From Nageia nagi (taxonomy: Eukaryota; Pinophyta): a stretch of DNA of 64,000 nt. A program made the translations under genes and the position numbers. Positions 43,629 to 56,004 of the stretch are shown here, piece by piece (within the stretch, counting starts at the first letter, position 1; every line of letters begins with the position of its first letter). The stretch is from positions 37,882,001 to 37,946,000 of the forward strand of contig JBITNC010000001.1 of assembly GCA_050084985.1 (NCBI GenBank). The letters are read 5' to 3'. The notes under the pieces are model-generated. The model was given only the letters and a program-made list of their open reading frames with translations, was not told where the DNA came from and searched no databases.

Positions 43629-44483
43629 TTGAATGTTGTGAATGAAGGGGAGCATTTTGCAAGAAAAATAAAAATCATAGATCATAGAGATAAGTATGGG
43701 TGGATGGGTAAAAAATGTGAATTTTGATCAAAAATACACCTTCAACACTTCCTTTCTTGGGACCTTCATGATTTTGGTATTTATACTTTATTCTTATTAA
43801 AAGGGAAGCTTTATTTCCTAGCATAAGAACCTCAATCAAGAGTCAATTTATCCTTATCTTGGCTTTCTAAGAGACTACTTGCAATATCCACTTGCTTATT
43901 CATACATAATCAAATCCAAGGACTTCATCTCCTTAGATGTATTATGATGATTATGATACTAGACCTTAGTGTGGTATGTAATATTTCATGGTGGGGAAGG
44001 AAAATACGATGCTAGGTAAGAGAGACACCTTACACATGTTAACTGGGCTAACACATCCAAATGAAGAAGAATTAATAAGGATTATAAGGATGGAATAGGG
44101 ATTATCATTTAGGAGATTAAAATCTCCTTAGGAAAGTGAGGGGTATAAGAAACTAGCTAAAAAATGAATGAGGGTTCCATGAAGGATAATCAGAGAGCCA
44201 GTGAGGTGGTGAACATGTAAGGAAAGATAGAAGTACATAATGGATAAGGCTAGGCATTGATTTGGAATACACATACTATGGTGGCAATGGTTGACCTTTC
44301 GAATGAAGGAAGGTTAGGTAAAGGATATCAGAGAAATTAGTAGCATAGTTTGTGAGGGGGAATAGGAGTACATAATGAATAGAGTTGGGTATTGATTTGG
44401 AATACCCATACTAGAATATTCATGGTGATCTTTCCTAATTGGTAAAATTTAGGAAAGGATATCATGGGGATAGATGGTTTAAG
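43615..44483. other. LARD-like element interior, 3' part
   Basis: Non-coding. Contains a diverged tandem duplication of about 137 bp: GTACATAATGGATAAGGCTA near 44233 and GTACATAATGAATAGAGTTG near 44371, each followed by GGCATTGATTTGGAATAC or close variants. Confidence 0.6.
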
Positions 44484-46411
44484 TGTTATTCTTGTAGAAT
44501 TACACTCTAAAAGGGGTAATATTCTCTACATTCATTATTCTTTCATTCATTCATTCATTTTCCCAATAAAACCCCTTCTATACTTCTTATTTCTTATTCC
44601 CCTTTCTTTCATTTGTAAATACTTGTACAAAATTCAATCTTGAGTTTACATTGTATATACTTAATCTTTTTTTTAAGAGTATTGTATTATATGTGCTTTT
44701 AGTAAAGTATAGTTTTGTTTGAGGTATTTCTAGGACACATTCATATTTCCAAGTCTTAGTCAATAGAGATTCATTCAAAATCACTATTTTATTATAAGGC
44801 AGGTGTTGTTTGTGTGTAGTTGAATGAGTCATGTCCAGGAGATGTGTATAAGTCATAGGCTAAAGAGTGTCCATTTTGTAAAATTGGCTAAGTCATTTTT
44901 GGAATTTGCCTAGATACAATTAGGATCATATTTATGGGTATTATTATATATAGTATATTTGTTCATCTAAGTTCTGTCTAGTCTCTATCTAGAGCCTAGT
45001 TACTTAAGTGTTGAACTTGTATAGTTTGGGGGTTATTTTTGGACCGTGTTGTACATGGTGATTAGTCTAAGTTAGTTCCTATAGCAATAAATGTTATTAC
45101 AAGAGTTAAATGAAAGTAAGACCTATGAAAATACAATGGTGAAGTCATACTTTTTGATGAAAATTAATGAGATCCAAATGGCTTAGTCAGCGAGTGATCC
45201 TGATACTTCTTCAAGATAAGAGATATTCACAACTTTATATTCAATAGACCCCACCAATTTTGAGAGATGATGTCACACTTTTCAAGAGAAATCAATGGAT
45301 GATAAGTTCCATAAGTATTTAGCAAACTCTATCAAATCAAAATAAGATCCACTAAGGGAAAGTAAAGACTATAAGAGGAGGTAAACACCTAGGTTTACTT
45401 AATCAAGAGTGTGTGATCCCTAAGACTCTACCAACATGTCAACTACAACTGATTTCCGTATGGAAGTAGTAGGTCACTCTTAGGTTTGAATGGTTATATC
45501 TTCCTTCACCCTTATAGTAGTTGGTCCCAGACTATAGAAGAAGCATTTAATGATTACAAAGGGTTGGTAGATCATCAATTGAATAAGTAACTTGATTGTA
45601 CATATAGAGATGGTGAACCATACCTTATAAATTCAATAATAATTTAGATGTTCCATGGTCAAGAGATAAAGGATAATTGATTACAGGTAGATAGGTACAT
45701 TATTGAAGGTTTGTAAATTCAAAGAATTAGTGTTGCATCAAGACCATAATCCATTATCATTCATAATTGTACATTTTCCTATACATTATTATAAAGATTT
45801 AATTTTATTTTATTCTTAGTCAAATAGGTATTTACAGTTATTAATGGTGGACAACTAGCCATTGTAAATAGAAAATTATAAATAGTGGACTATTAGAAGT
45901 CCAAAAAGTTATACATTTTAGCAAATTTGCCCATTATGAGAAGCGTTGTCATATATGATAATGCAATACTATGGTATTTTTCATATAAAATTTGTGGTTG
46001 TTATCTTATTTTGTAATAATTATGTATGGAGCATTATCTGAAATTGTGGCTATGTATTATGATTACAAGACCCTAAGAGTAAGGTAATTATTCTATTCTT
46101 AGTCTTTGTAATGGATTAATGTTTATGCAATGATTCTTAAGCTAATTAGTTTTACTTTTATTTCAATATTTTAGATTTTAATCTCTTTCCTATTACTCTT
46201 GATCACTTTTATCTTTTTCCTACTACTTTTAACCTTTTTCATAGATAAGAACTGGCCTATAACCTAGAGATTGAGAAAAAAAACCAATGAGTGCACTGCT
46301 CCACCACTTTATGTTCATTCAATAACCTTAATGTTATCAAGAAATGGAGAATTATACTAGGCCAAACCTTCAGGTTACATTATATTGATCAATAGTAGTA
46401 GTTTTAGTTCA
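44484..46411 (+). repeat. left LTR (5' LTR) of the 13.4-kb element
   Basis: About 1928 bp. Shares with the right LTR TTACACTCTAAAAGGGGTAA near the start, a (CATT)n tract near 44530, GAGTCATGT, GTGTATAAGTCATAGG and AATTATACTAGGCCAAA near the end. The copies differ by many substitutions and indels, so the element is old. Confidence 0.85.
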
Positions 46412-46415
46412 TTTT

Positions 46416-46433
46416 TGGCATGCCCGATGGGAC
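46416..46433 (+). other. primer binding site of the 13.4-kb element
   Basis: TGGCATGCCCGATGGGAC, 4 bp after the LTR end. A decayed relative of this site adjoins the right LTR of the LARD-like element (about 59481-59504, minus strand), linking the two families. I could not name the tRNA. Confidence 0.7.
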
Positions 46434-46779
46434 TCGACCAAAGATCCAAATCATTTGGATGTGAATAGGCAAGATAGCAATGTTTGGTAGGCTATAACTC
46501 TTAATCTTTAAATATTATAAGGTTTCTTTAAACCTTATTAGAAATTCCATTGTAATACCAATCATTGTTTGAACCTTGACACCTCTAGTTCACATATTCA
46601 CTAGAAGTAGTGCCAAAAATTCTTCTCGATAGCCTAGATTTCAAAAGTTGTCAGTTCCTCAAAGGAGGACTAGGAGAAAGATTTATCAGACTATTTCCAC
46701 ACAAATTCCTTCAAGATTAATTCCATTAACATTTGTATTTGATTCAATCCAATAAAATCCTTCACCTAACACGACCACA

Positions 46780-48270
46780 CATGGCTCAACCAGCCCCTGC
46801 AAACTTTCCTACTTAGAATAATAATCACACATTGGTATTTCCTACCAATTACATTGTTATTCCTCAAGTAGCCTTCAAATTTTTTCCTAAGTATGATGGA
46901 TCAAGAAAAATTCCATATGAACATTATCAATATGTATCTCTTTTGACCTTTAGTTTTAATATCAATGATGAAACTATCATGACCAAATTCTTATCACATT
47001 CTTTTGAAGGAAAAGTAGTAGAATGATATAGAACTCTCACTCCTCATTACATAAATTCATGGGGAGAATTATGTCAAACTTTAATCAAAATATTTATTGA
47101 ATATTATGATGATAGTACCTTTTTTAGCCTTATAATATGTATTAAAAGACATCCCCATGAGTCTGTATATGATTTCAATATAACATTTGAAGAAACTTGA
47201 AAGTCCATTCCAATAAGGATCAAACCAATCAATGCTCAAGCCTTGGTATACTATAGGAAATCATTTCACCCATATATAAATGTGTTAATCTTTATGTCTG
47301 GGGATAATTTCCTAGATGTTTATCATATAGCCAAACTTATTGAGCATATCTTAGTGTCTTCTAGAAAAATACAACCAAGATCCATTATGCCTATGTTTCC
47401 TAATTTACCTCCAAAGCAAGCTCCATTATAGATTCTTTTTCTAGGAGTGCTAGCTTACCAACCCCTTCTCATAAATGTATTATTCAAAACCAAGTACCAG
47501 CACTTCTAGCTCTTGCATCAACAAGTGTAAGTATTGGTTTAAATTCATAAGAGGATAAGGCAGTTGGAGATAACTATTAGGAACCTAAAAAATAAGCTCA
47601 CTTTACAACAGAGGTAGAATCAAGGATATAATTTTAGGAGTATCAACTAAGATTCTAGCTCAAAAATAACCAACCAAAACAACCTCCTACTCCTACTACT
47701 ATAGACAATGCATTCATGGTTAGTTCTACATAAAGTAATGCTCTAGGTGTTATGGAATGGTGTCCTCCTTACTCTGCTCCACATTTTTTATACTCATGTG
47801 TGGTCTACCAAAACTAATACTTGGGCTTACATTATGACCAAATGGTAGAACCTACTACAAATGTTACCATGCTTAATTTCTAGATTCTGGACTATGCTAG
47901 AGAATAAGCAAACTATGTACAAACTAGAGCTTCTACTTTAGCAGCTCCATTGTATACCTAATTCACTTAACAAAATCATCCATCCATTCCATATCAACAT
48001 GATCCAAATAGAACCAAGGCACATGTATCCCAACCATCTAATCCAACAAATCAACTTCCAAATCATCTAGGTCAAAGTTCATAAGGCCTACGTAATGTTG
48101 CTCCTATTGCAAAAAAACCTATTTAGACCAAAAATGATGTCCCAAAAAGAGATAGACCTACACAAGTAATATATCCTTTCATAACTAAACATCATAAAGA
48201 TAAAGCTACTTAACAATTTAGATATTAATATCCTTCTAAAATAAGTAAGTTAACCTCTTATTTTCCATAC
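46780..48270 (+). pseudogene. gag of the 13.4-kb element
   Basis: The capsid region is readable at 46832-47431: VAFKFFPKYDGSRKIPYEHY, KFLSHSFEGKVVE, YINSWGELCQTLIKIF and ESVYDFNITFEET, then the INAQALVYYRKSFHPYINVL box. This matches the L.G.A..WY..L....I.SW.EL...F pattern of Retrotrans_gag. A Gln/Pro-rich, low-complexity part follows (47450-48250) without a convincing zinc knuckle. Many stops, so not functional. Confidence 0.75.
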
Positions 48271-48276
48271 AATATA

Positions 48277-48800
48277 GTGAAAGAATTGAAAAGAACACCT
48301 TCTAAAATGATTATGTTTGATGCATTTAGAATTTTGGGTCAAATTGACCTTTTGCAAGAAGTTTTGAACCTAAAGAATAGTAAGAAAAGGACTAATGAGG
48401 ATAATGTAGCCTTTGCAAATTTTGATCATGTTTGTATAGCTCCAATAGGTATAAGAAAACCTCCATTTTTTTATCTATCCCTTATATTAGAAGGTTGGGT
48501 TGTTAACAATTGTATGATTGATACCAAAGCTACTAGTACCATTAATCTCAAAGTTGTTGCAGATGAAGTAAAATTGTCCATAACCCAATGCATTGATGGA
48601 TTCATACAACTAGATTCTTCCCCTATTGATGTGATTAGTAGTGTTAAAGGAGTTACCATAACTCTTAATGCATTCCCTAATATTTATGTCATTTAGGATA
48701 TTATTGTAGTTGATCTTTCACCTCTTTTTGGAATCTACTTGTCTAGAGAATTTACTTTGAAGTTAGGAGGGTATTTAGCTTTAGATTATGCACACTTTCT
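48277..48800 (+). pseudogene. protease of the 13.4-kb element
   Basis: Open for 139 codons. PPFFYLSLILEGWVVNNCMI leads into DTKATSTINLKVV, where DTGA would be expected, so the active-site Gly is Lys. Downstream DIIVVDLSPLFGIYLSREF resembles the D.IVVDLPP.FG+LLSR.W block of Tat proteases. Confidence 0.78.
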
Positions 48801-49073
48801 ACTTTTTTTAAATACAAGCATGTCAAATTCCCAAATGAGGGTACCAAGAATGTCCAACTAAGGAAGATCACTAGAAAAACTTGCATGAATGACCATGAAT
48901 AAGTAGAGATATTTGCAAGGGATCCACTCATGGAATCACTACTAAACACTAAGATACTTTTAGAAAATGACCTAAATTATCAAGTCACTAATGTTAACAT
49001 GGGTAATTATTACTTATATAAAAATGTTTAGCCAATTTTAGTCTTAGCAAAAAAGGGATATGAAATAAAGATA

Positions 49074-49470
49074 ATGCTCTTTAATGGGGCAAGATGTAAA
49101 CATGGTTATAGTGCTAGTATTATTGTTAAATCAATTGAGGGACAAATGAAAAGGTTTTATTTTAGATTCACATGGACTTGCACTAATAATGTTGCTCAGT
49201 GTGAAGCTCCCTTTTTAGGGCTATCTAAAGATATCAGCATGAGTATCAGATGTCTAGTGGTCCATGGGTATTTTGAGTTATTATTAATCAAGTGGGAGAT
49301 AGGATAGTGCAAGGCATCATTATCTAAAAAATTATAGGAATAGGGTATGGGACCTATTAGAATCATTATTGGTAATCAATTTTATTCCTATTCTTAGGAA
49401 TTTCAATCAAATTATTGATGCACTTGCAGGTAAAGGAGCAAGTTTTAATCCTACTCATCACAAAAGAGGT
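49074..49470 (+). pseudogene. archaeal-type RNase H lying upstream of RT
   Basis: Reads MLFNGARCKHGYSASIIV, then FRFTWTCTNNVAQCEAPFLG and SIRCLVVHGYFELLLIKWEI. These are the F+GA..K.G.GA, CTNN.AEYEALI and L.V.GD.ELVI.QV boxes of the second RNase H of Tat elements. The DNG or DGA Asp is Asn, the AEYEA Glu-Tyr is Gln-Cys and GDS is GYF, so it is inactive. E1 (25961-26290) carries the same domain after RT; here it lies about 500 bp before RT. Confidence 0.8.
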
Positions 49471-49951
49471 AGTTGTAGATTTAACGTTTTGTGTAGGTGA
49501 TGTACCTAATACTACAAAGTTTTGGTAGGTCATTGACTCTAATGATCATATTATGAATTTTCTAATAGATGAAGTAGTATTTAACACCTTTCATTTTATA
49601 TAACTCCTTGATTATTTTCAAGAATCAGATATTATACAACTAAGAAATAATTTTATACCCAAAGGTTTTCTTCCTTTTGAATGGCTATTTGACTTTGAAG
49701 ACATTTAGAAGTTAAAAATATTGATTGTTCAAAAGGAAAGTCATGTGGACCTAGAAGTTGAACTCAAAAAAAGTATAAAGGTTGGATCAAAATGCACTAA
49801 GGAAGAAAAGGAAGTTCTACTTCAAATTTACCATGAGTTTGCCAAGGTAATTGTGTGGACTTATGATGATCTGAAGTGTTATGATAAGAATGTGATCTAG
49901 CATACCATTAAGCTCATTCCAGATGCCAAGCCATATAGGAAAAAGTAGAGG
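49471..49951 (+). pseudogene. pol linker between the RNase H and RT
   Basis: A decayed frame with VDLEVELKKSIKVGSKCTKE, VLLQIYHEFAKVIVWTYDDL and HTIKLIPDAKPYR, that is the E+.+L..F.DVFAWSY.D+ and H.I.L.P...P.RQ run that precedes Ty3/gypsy RTs. Confidence 0.75.
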
Positions 49952-50776
49952 TTGGTAAACCCAAGGATAGAAGAGGCTATGAAGCAGGAGTTACTTAAGG
50001 TCTTGGATGATAAAATAATTTATCCTATCAAACACTATACTTGGTTAGCCAATTTAGTCTTAGTAAGAAAGAAGAATGGAGAAATTAGACTATGTGTAAA
50101 TTTCAAGAATTTGAATCAAGTGTCCCTAAAAGATAAATATCTTCTTCCACCTATGGAATAAATCTTGTAAATAGTAGCTGGAGCATGTTGCTTTTCTATT
50201 ATTTATGGCTTTACAAGATTTAATAAAATTTAAGTAAAGGATGAAGATCAGTATAAAACTACTTTTACAACTAAGTGAGGAACATTTGCATTTCAAAGAA
50301 TGTCTTTTGGTCTCTCTAATGCTGGGGCTACATTTTAGAGAGCTATGTACCATGCCTTCGGTAAGTTGATTAACAAAATAATCCTAATCTATTTAGATGA
50401 TATTACAATATTTTCTAAAAGTAGAAAGGATTCCATAAACTACCTTAGGCAAGTGTTTGATAAATGTATGAAATTCAAGATTTCTATCAATCCCAAGAAA
50501 TCCATTTTTATGGTTAACCAAGGAAAATTGCTTGGTCACATTGTCTCTAGAGAAGGGTTGGCAACTGATCCAAATAGAGTCAAAGCTATTGAGGCATTGC
50601 CTTTGCCCTCAAATAAGAAGGCCTTGCAATCCTTCTTTGGTCAAATTAATTTTGTTAGAAAATTTATAAGTGATTTTTCTAAAATTATTTCTTCAATCAT
50701 AGCAATGTTGAAGAAATATGCTTATTTCTCTTGGTCATATGAAGCAAACAAGCTTTTCATAATATCAAAAAAGTAA
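49952..50776 (+). pseudogene. reverse transcriptase of the 13.4-kb element
   Basis: IEEAMKQELLKVLDDKIIYP, WLANLVLVRKKNGEIRLCVN and FKNLNQVSLKDKYLLPPME are open; a decayed stretch has QYKTTFTTK and FGLSNAGATF. Then 50345-50776 is open with IILIYLDDITIFSKS (catalytic YLDD), GKLLGHIVSREGLATDPNRV and FFGQINFVRKFISDFSKI. Apart from stops near 50159-50340 it is well kept. Confidence 0.9.
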
Positions 50777-51180
50777 TAACAAAAGCTCTAGTTCTAAAAA
50801 ATCCAAATTTTTCAAAAGATTTTATTATGTATGCTTATGGAGTGGAGAACAACATTGCAAACATTTTGGCATAGAAGGATGATCAAAAAAAAGAACATCC
50901 TATATCCTTTCATAGTTAGATACTACATCAGCATCAAAAAAGGTATTCATTCATTAAGAAGCAAGTGTTTTCTATTATGAAAGGGTTGAAAAAATTAAAG
51001 CATTATGTGTCTCAATATAAAATCCTTCTATATACCATTCACCCAGATATAAGAAATATGTTATTTAAGGAGAATTGGGTGAAGAAAAATTTAGTTGTAT
51101 AACAAGGATAATGGAGTATGATGTTGAGATCAAACCAACCAAGCTTATCAAAGGAAGAGCTCTCTATGAAAATATAGCAG
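50777..51180 (+). pseudogene. classical RNase H and connection of the 13.4-kb element
   Basis: HQHQKRYSFIKKQVFSIMKG followed by LKKLKHYVSQYKILLYT fits the Y...EK..LA+V.AL.K.RHY......+.TDH pattern. It is followed by a decayed EYDVEIKPTKLIKGRAL, the usual link to integrase. No further RNase H was found before the integrase. Confidence 0.78.
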
Positions 51181-51389
51181 AGGAAACATACATGATAGCT
51201 TTCATATAGGATGAAGAGCATCTCAATTAGGAGAGTGATTGGATAAAATAATATATTATATATTTTTGAACTAGATGATGCCCTAAATATTTTAACAAAT
51301 TTTAGAGAAGAAGATTCAAGCTATAGGAATTTAAATTCATATTAATTGATGACCATATCTATAGGAAAAAGTTTGATCAAACCATATTG

Positions 51390-52340
51390 ATATGTGTAAC
51401 TCAAGATGAGGCTTAGATAATTCTATATGAATTCCACTATGGATTATTTAGAGGACACTACAAGGATATAACTATTGCAACATAGATATTACATGTGGGC
51501 TATTATTGGCTCACTGTGTTCCAATACTCCTACAAGATAGCCCAAGAATGTTACAAATGTAGTAGGTATGTGGGAAATAGAAGATAAGATGATATGCCCC
51601 TAAAACCTATGGTCATTAAATAACCCTTACAACAATGGGATTTAGACTTCATTGGTGTTATTAATACAAACTCTTCAATAGGTCACAAGTTTATCCTGAA
51701 TGTAATAGACTACTTTACAAGATGATCAGAAGCTATGCCATGTAAAAATGCAGATCAAGAGGCACTAATAGAGATGATAAAAAGATTGATCACTCATTTT
51801 GGTATCCCATAGACCATTGTATTATATGATAATTTGGCATTCATTGAGGCTAATTTATCAAATTTTGTAGTTGAGTATAGGATACATTAGTTATTCTCTT
51901 CAAAAAATTACCTACAAGAGAATAGGTTGGCTAAATTGACTAACAAAAACTTAACCCAAATTATTAAAAGAACTATTAAAGGAATCCCAAGCAGTGGCAC
52001 ACAAAGCTAGATTATGCATTATTAGTTGATAGAATTAGTATCAAGTTAACTATCAAAATATCACCCTATGCATTATTTTATGGTAAGAGACCAATGTTGC
52101 CTATTCATCTAGAGTTTCTTGCATTGAAAATACTACAAGAGTTAGAATACTTATGGCTTCGAGCTATTGCAAATAAAATTCAATTAGTTGATCAAGATCA
52201 AACAAGATACAAACAAATCTTATCATTATTTCTAACATAGAAAAAATATTATTAGAAAGTGGTTTGACAAAAAGAATTCTTCCTAGGTGAAGTTTGAATA
52301 TGGAGATATATTCCTAAACTAGACTAAGAGGGGAGTGCTT
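51390..52340 (+). pseudogene. integrase of the 13.4-kb element
   Basis: Zinc-binding region FHYGLFRGHYKD..., then C.KCSRYVGN. The core has PLQQWDLDFIGVINTNSSIG, HKFILNVIDYFTR*SEAMP and THFGIP*TIVLYDN, followed by NRLAKLTNKNL (no catalytic GQ.E). The C-terminal part has FDKKNSS and KFEYGDIFLN. Many stops. Confidence 0.82.
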
Positions 52341-52449
52341 AATCACATGGATATCTAGTGTGCAAACATAGAAAGGCCATTATTGCAACACGATAAGCCC
52401 AAAATGGTGAGGAAGGGGAAAGTGAAAATATTAGTCAACAATGTCATGC

Positions 52450-55400
52450 TTAACTAGGGGTTGGCATATTTTATGCCATATGAGTTCTTTACCTACCTAA
52501 ATCTGCTTACAACCATTTCCCTAAGCCACATCCCAAAGGGATATATCATAAGGGTGTATAAGGAGCAAAATAAGGATGAAGGAGAATGAAAATATCATCT
52601 AGATACCTTCTTAAATTACTCTCCCAATGTCATTATCAATGCATTTATAGTCCTAGATGATTGGATTTTTCATGCCAAAAAGCAACTTGATTTGAGAAAA
52701 CAAAAATGGGACTTCTATCAGAATGAGGACCATATGATGGACTAGATAAATGAGAGATATGGAGGTAATACTAGCAAGCTCCTTTAGAGCTATGATATAG
52801 TATTATTTGACAAATTTTAGGATAGATAGGCCCTATAAGATTTGGAAGTGATTCATGGGCATGTGATACAAATTGAAGCTGATGACACCATGGTTAGAAT
52901 GGCTTACAACATTATTGAAGGGTTAGTCATTTATGACTTTACTACCTTTGTATAAAATGAGATTAAAAATAATTTTTTTAATATTAGAAAGGGAGATTTT
53001 AGACATTCCTCTTATCTATAGTGGTTGATTGTCCACCAAAATCTGTAACTTTTGGTGGTTGGAGGGCTATCCATAGTACCGATAAGCGCTTCCATAAATC
53101 CTACATCAATTTACATGAGGGTGTCAATACTCACTAGTCATGAAGATACTCATAGGGATAAATATACATAGATTGCATCAAATTATCTAGGAAGAGTTAC
53201 AAGGTGATAAAAAATTAGAGATGGGTATTTCCTGAAATATAGGATAGTCATTTGAGGTATGATTATTTTGAAAACAACTTTTTTCTATCCAAATTTGTTA
53301 CCCTATAGTTATATTCTTTAGATATGGGTAGACAAATAAGTGTCCTAGAATCCAAATATGGGTCGATTGGTAATTTCAAGTCCATAATCAAAATGTCGGC
53401 TATGGTGGGTAGTTTTACATTAATAGAAGTAAATTGTAAAGGAGAGTTGTCAAATTTTATAATTCATAATTTTAAATTATAAAAGGTATAGGACCCATGG
53501 ATGTAATACCTCATAGGCGAATGTATAGAAATAATAAAATTAAATAAAAAATGCTCAATGTTCAATCATGAAGCCTAGCCCCATATTAAATATTTTGTAA
53601 ATCAGACTAAGAAAGAATAAGATGTCTCCCCAAAGTGGCAATTAGAATTTTAGATAAGGTATGGATGGCCTTAGAAGGAATAAAGAAATATAGATTATGG
53701 GAAACTAAGAGATAAGAGTTTTCCTTAGCCTCAAAGGTGATTGCATAGTTGCAGGATAGTTTGGATAGGGCCCTAATAAAATTAAATATTTTACAAAGTA
53801 TAGATTTGAGTACACCACCAAGGCAATACATGTTGATAATAAGCTTGTTGATGAGATTATGTATGATCATTACTGGCATGCCTAGTATATGAAAGACTTG
53901 CTACCAAATAAGGGGAAACCTTTGCCACCAAATTTTCAATGCAAGGTATAATAAGAAGATCAACCATTAGAATAGCAGGCACAAGAGCTTAAGTAGCCAA
54001 GAAAAAGAAAATTTGAAGAAGCTTCCATCTCACACCAACCTTTGAAAAAGAAAAAGAAAACAAAAGTAGTCATGGGTGCAACTTTTAGGGAGTCTCCCCT
54101 CAAAAAATAAAGAAAACTTAAGTTAAGAATCAAAGAGCTAGCTAAGGAACAGCATGCCTCAGAGGAAACATAGCCTATAAAAGAGAAGACACTTGTACCT
54201 AAGCAAGTCTAGATCCCATATTTATGGGTGCAAGAAGAAGTATAAGAACTAAGTATGGGGGATACAAAACTTGAGACCCATAATCCCTAAAGCATAAACA
54301 TGGTAGTATATCAAGATGCACAAGAAGGAGTCAAGGATGAAGTGAAATAAGGGGGAGTTAATATTCTTGGAGCAAGTGAAATAGTAATAGTAGGAGGAGA
54401 AACAGGTAGATATGGTGATGATGATAATTATGATCCTAATAATATGAAAGAATCTAACCCAATAGAAAAGCTAGAAGAGAAAGAAAAAGTAATTGCTAAA
54501 GAAGAGGAAAAGGAAAAATAAAAGGAACTTATTATGGAAATTGCAATAGAGATGCCTACCGTAGAGATGCTTGCATCAACTTCCAAGGTAGGTACATCTC
54601 AACATTCTTTAATTCCTTACTCACCACCACAAGAGAGGAAACATAAAGCATTTTTTCTACACACAATATATAGACCACTGATTGGGAAACATTCATTAAT
54701 AAACACCTTACACTTCCAAAGAAATAAGGAAGATTATTAAGTAGAGTTATAGACATGGGGGATATTAAAATTGCACATATGCCCTTCAAATACGGATAGT
54801 TAGATAAAACACCTATTTTCATTGCAAATGTAAAGATGCAGAGTGCCCTAATAATAGATCAGTCCAAGTTTTTGGTAAACACTTCCTTGGAAGCTAGAAA
54901 AATTCTTTAGTCTACGGAGAACAAAATTGAAAAATTAAATAAAAGGATTGATCATAGCAAAGGAGATTGCTCATAAAAAGATAATATTATGGTCAAATTA
55001 TAGAATCAAAATAAAGAACTGATTGAAAAGTTAGCCAAGCAAAAAAATGAGAATGATAAGAGCCTATAAAAAGCTAAGGTAGAGCTAGATAAATTAAAGA
55101 AGTAGATTGAAGAGCTCAAAGGCTCAATCCAACACAATAAAGTGGGAAAAAGCTCAAAAAGACTATGGTAGTAAACAAAGTTTTGGATGATGATAAAGTA
55201 AAGATGTTGTAGATTATTAAAAACTATAGGAAAAATTTGGTGGAGCAAGTTAGAGAGAGAATGGTAAGCCTATCCAAGCTATATTATTTAAAAAATCAAA
55301 TAGAATAGGTCATAATTTAATATGATGCTCTAATTACACTCCAACACTTGGCCCTAGAAGCCCTAAGAGAAAAAATTGAAGAAATGCAGAATTGGCTCAG

Positions 55401-55990
55401 GGTTATAATAGAGAAGGATCTGGCCACTATCAATCAAAGGCTAAGATAGATAATTTTGAGAATAATAAAAGATATTTATGATTTAAAGGATTTGATATTA
55501 GCCTTAGACCTTAAGAAAGGTCAACTAAAGGTATAAAATGGCTTTATAAATATGTTTTTCAATTCTTTAATTCAATTGAAGGCTCCCAAATTATGGGAGG
55601 AATCAGATGTATAGAGTAGTGTCAACAATTGGATGGTAAATACTAAGTCATTATTAGATAGAGATTCATAAATAAGCTTATCTGAGAAGCATATTTCATA
55701 TTACAAGAGATGAATGAGTAAGCTTAGGAGGTAATTGCAAGATTTTTGAATGTTGGTATATCAAAGAATGTCTTGATGGGATTTAGAGCAAATATTACAA
55801 AGTTTTAAGCATGCCCCATCCTAGCACAAGTAGATAATAAAGATCTCTAGGATCTATATAAGAAACTTCAATCCTTATTTCCTATAAAGTTGATTCCTCA
55901 GCAACAAGCCCCATAAAAAGATATAACTAGGAAAGCAAGTGGGAGTGGTCGATAAGGGTTCTATTCTCCAGTAGGTTGAAGACCCCAAAG
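52450..55990 (+). pseudogene. decayed extra ORF region, coiled-coil rich
   Basis: Between integrase and the 3' LTR, plus-strand frames carry FLNYSPNVIINAFIVLDDWI, KKQLDLRKQKWDFYQNEDHM and VIHGHVIQIEADDTMVRMAY. Later come Lys/Glu-rich segments (KRKRK near 54040, KEEEKEK near 54500) and heptad-like NKELIEKLAKQKNENDKSL and VELDKLK.IEELKGSI near 55010-55120. Stops are frequent. Extra ORFs downstream of pol are known in Tat elements. I do not recognise the family. There are about 3.5 kb of such sequence. Confidence 0.6.
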
Positions 55991-56004
55991 AGCCTTTAGA
56001 AGAT

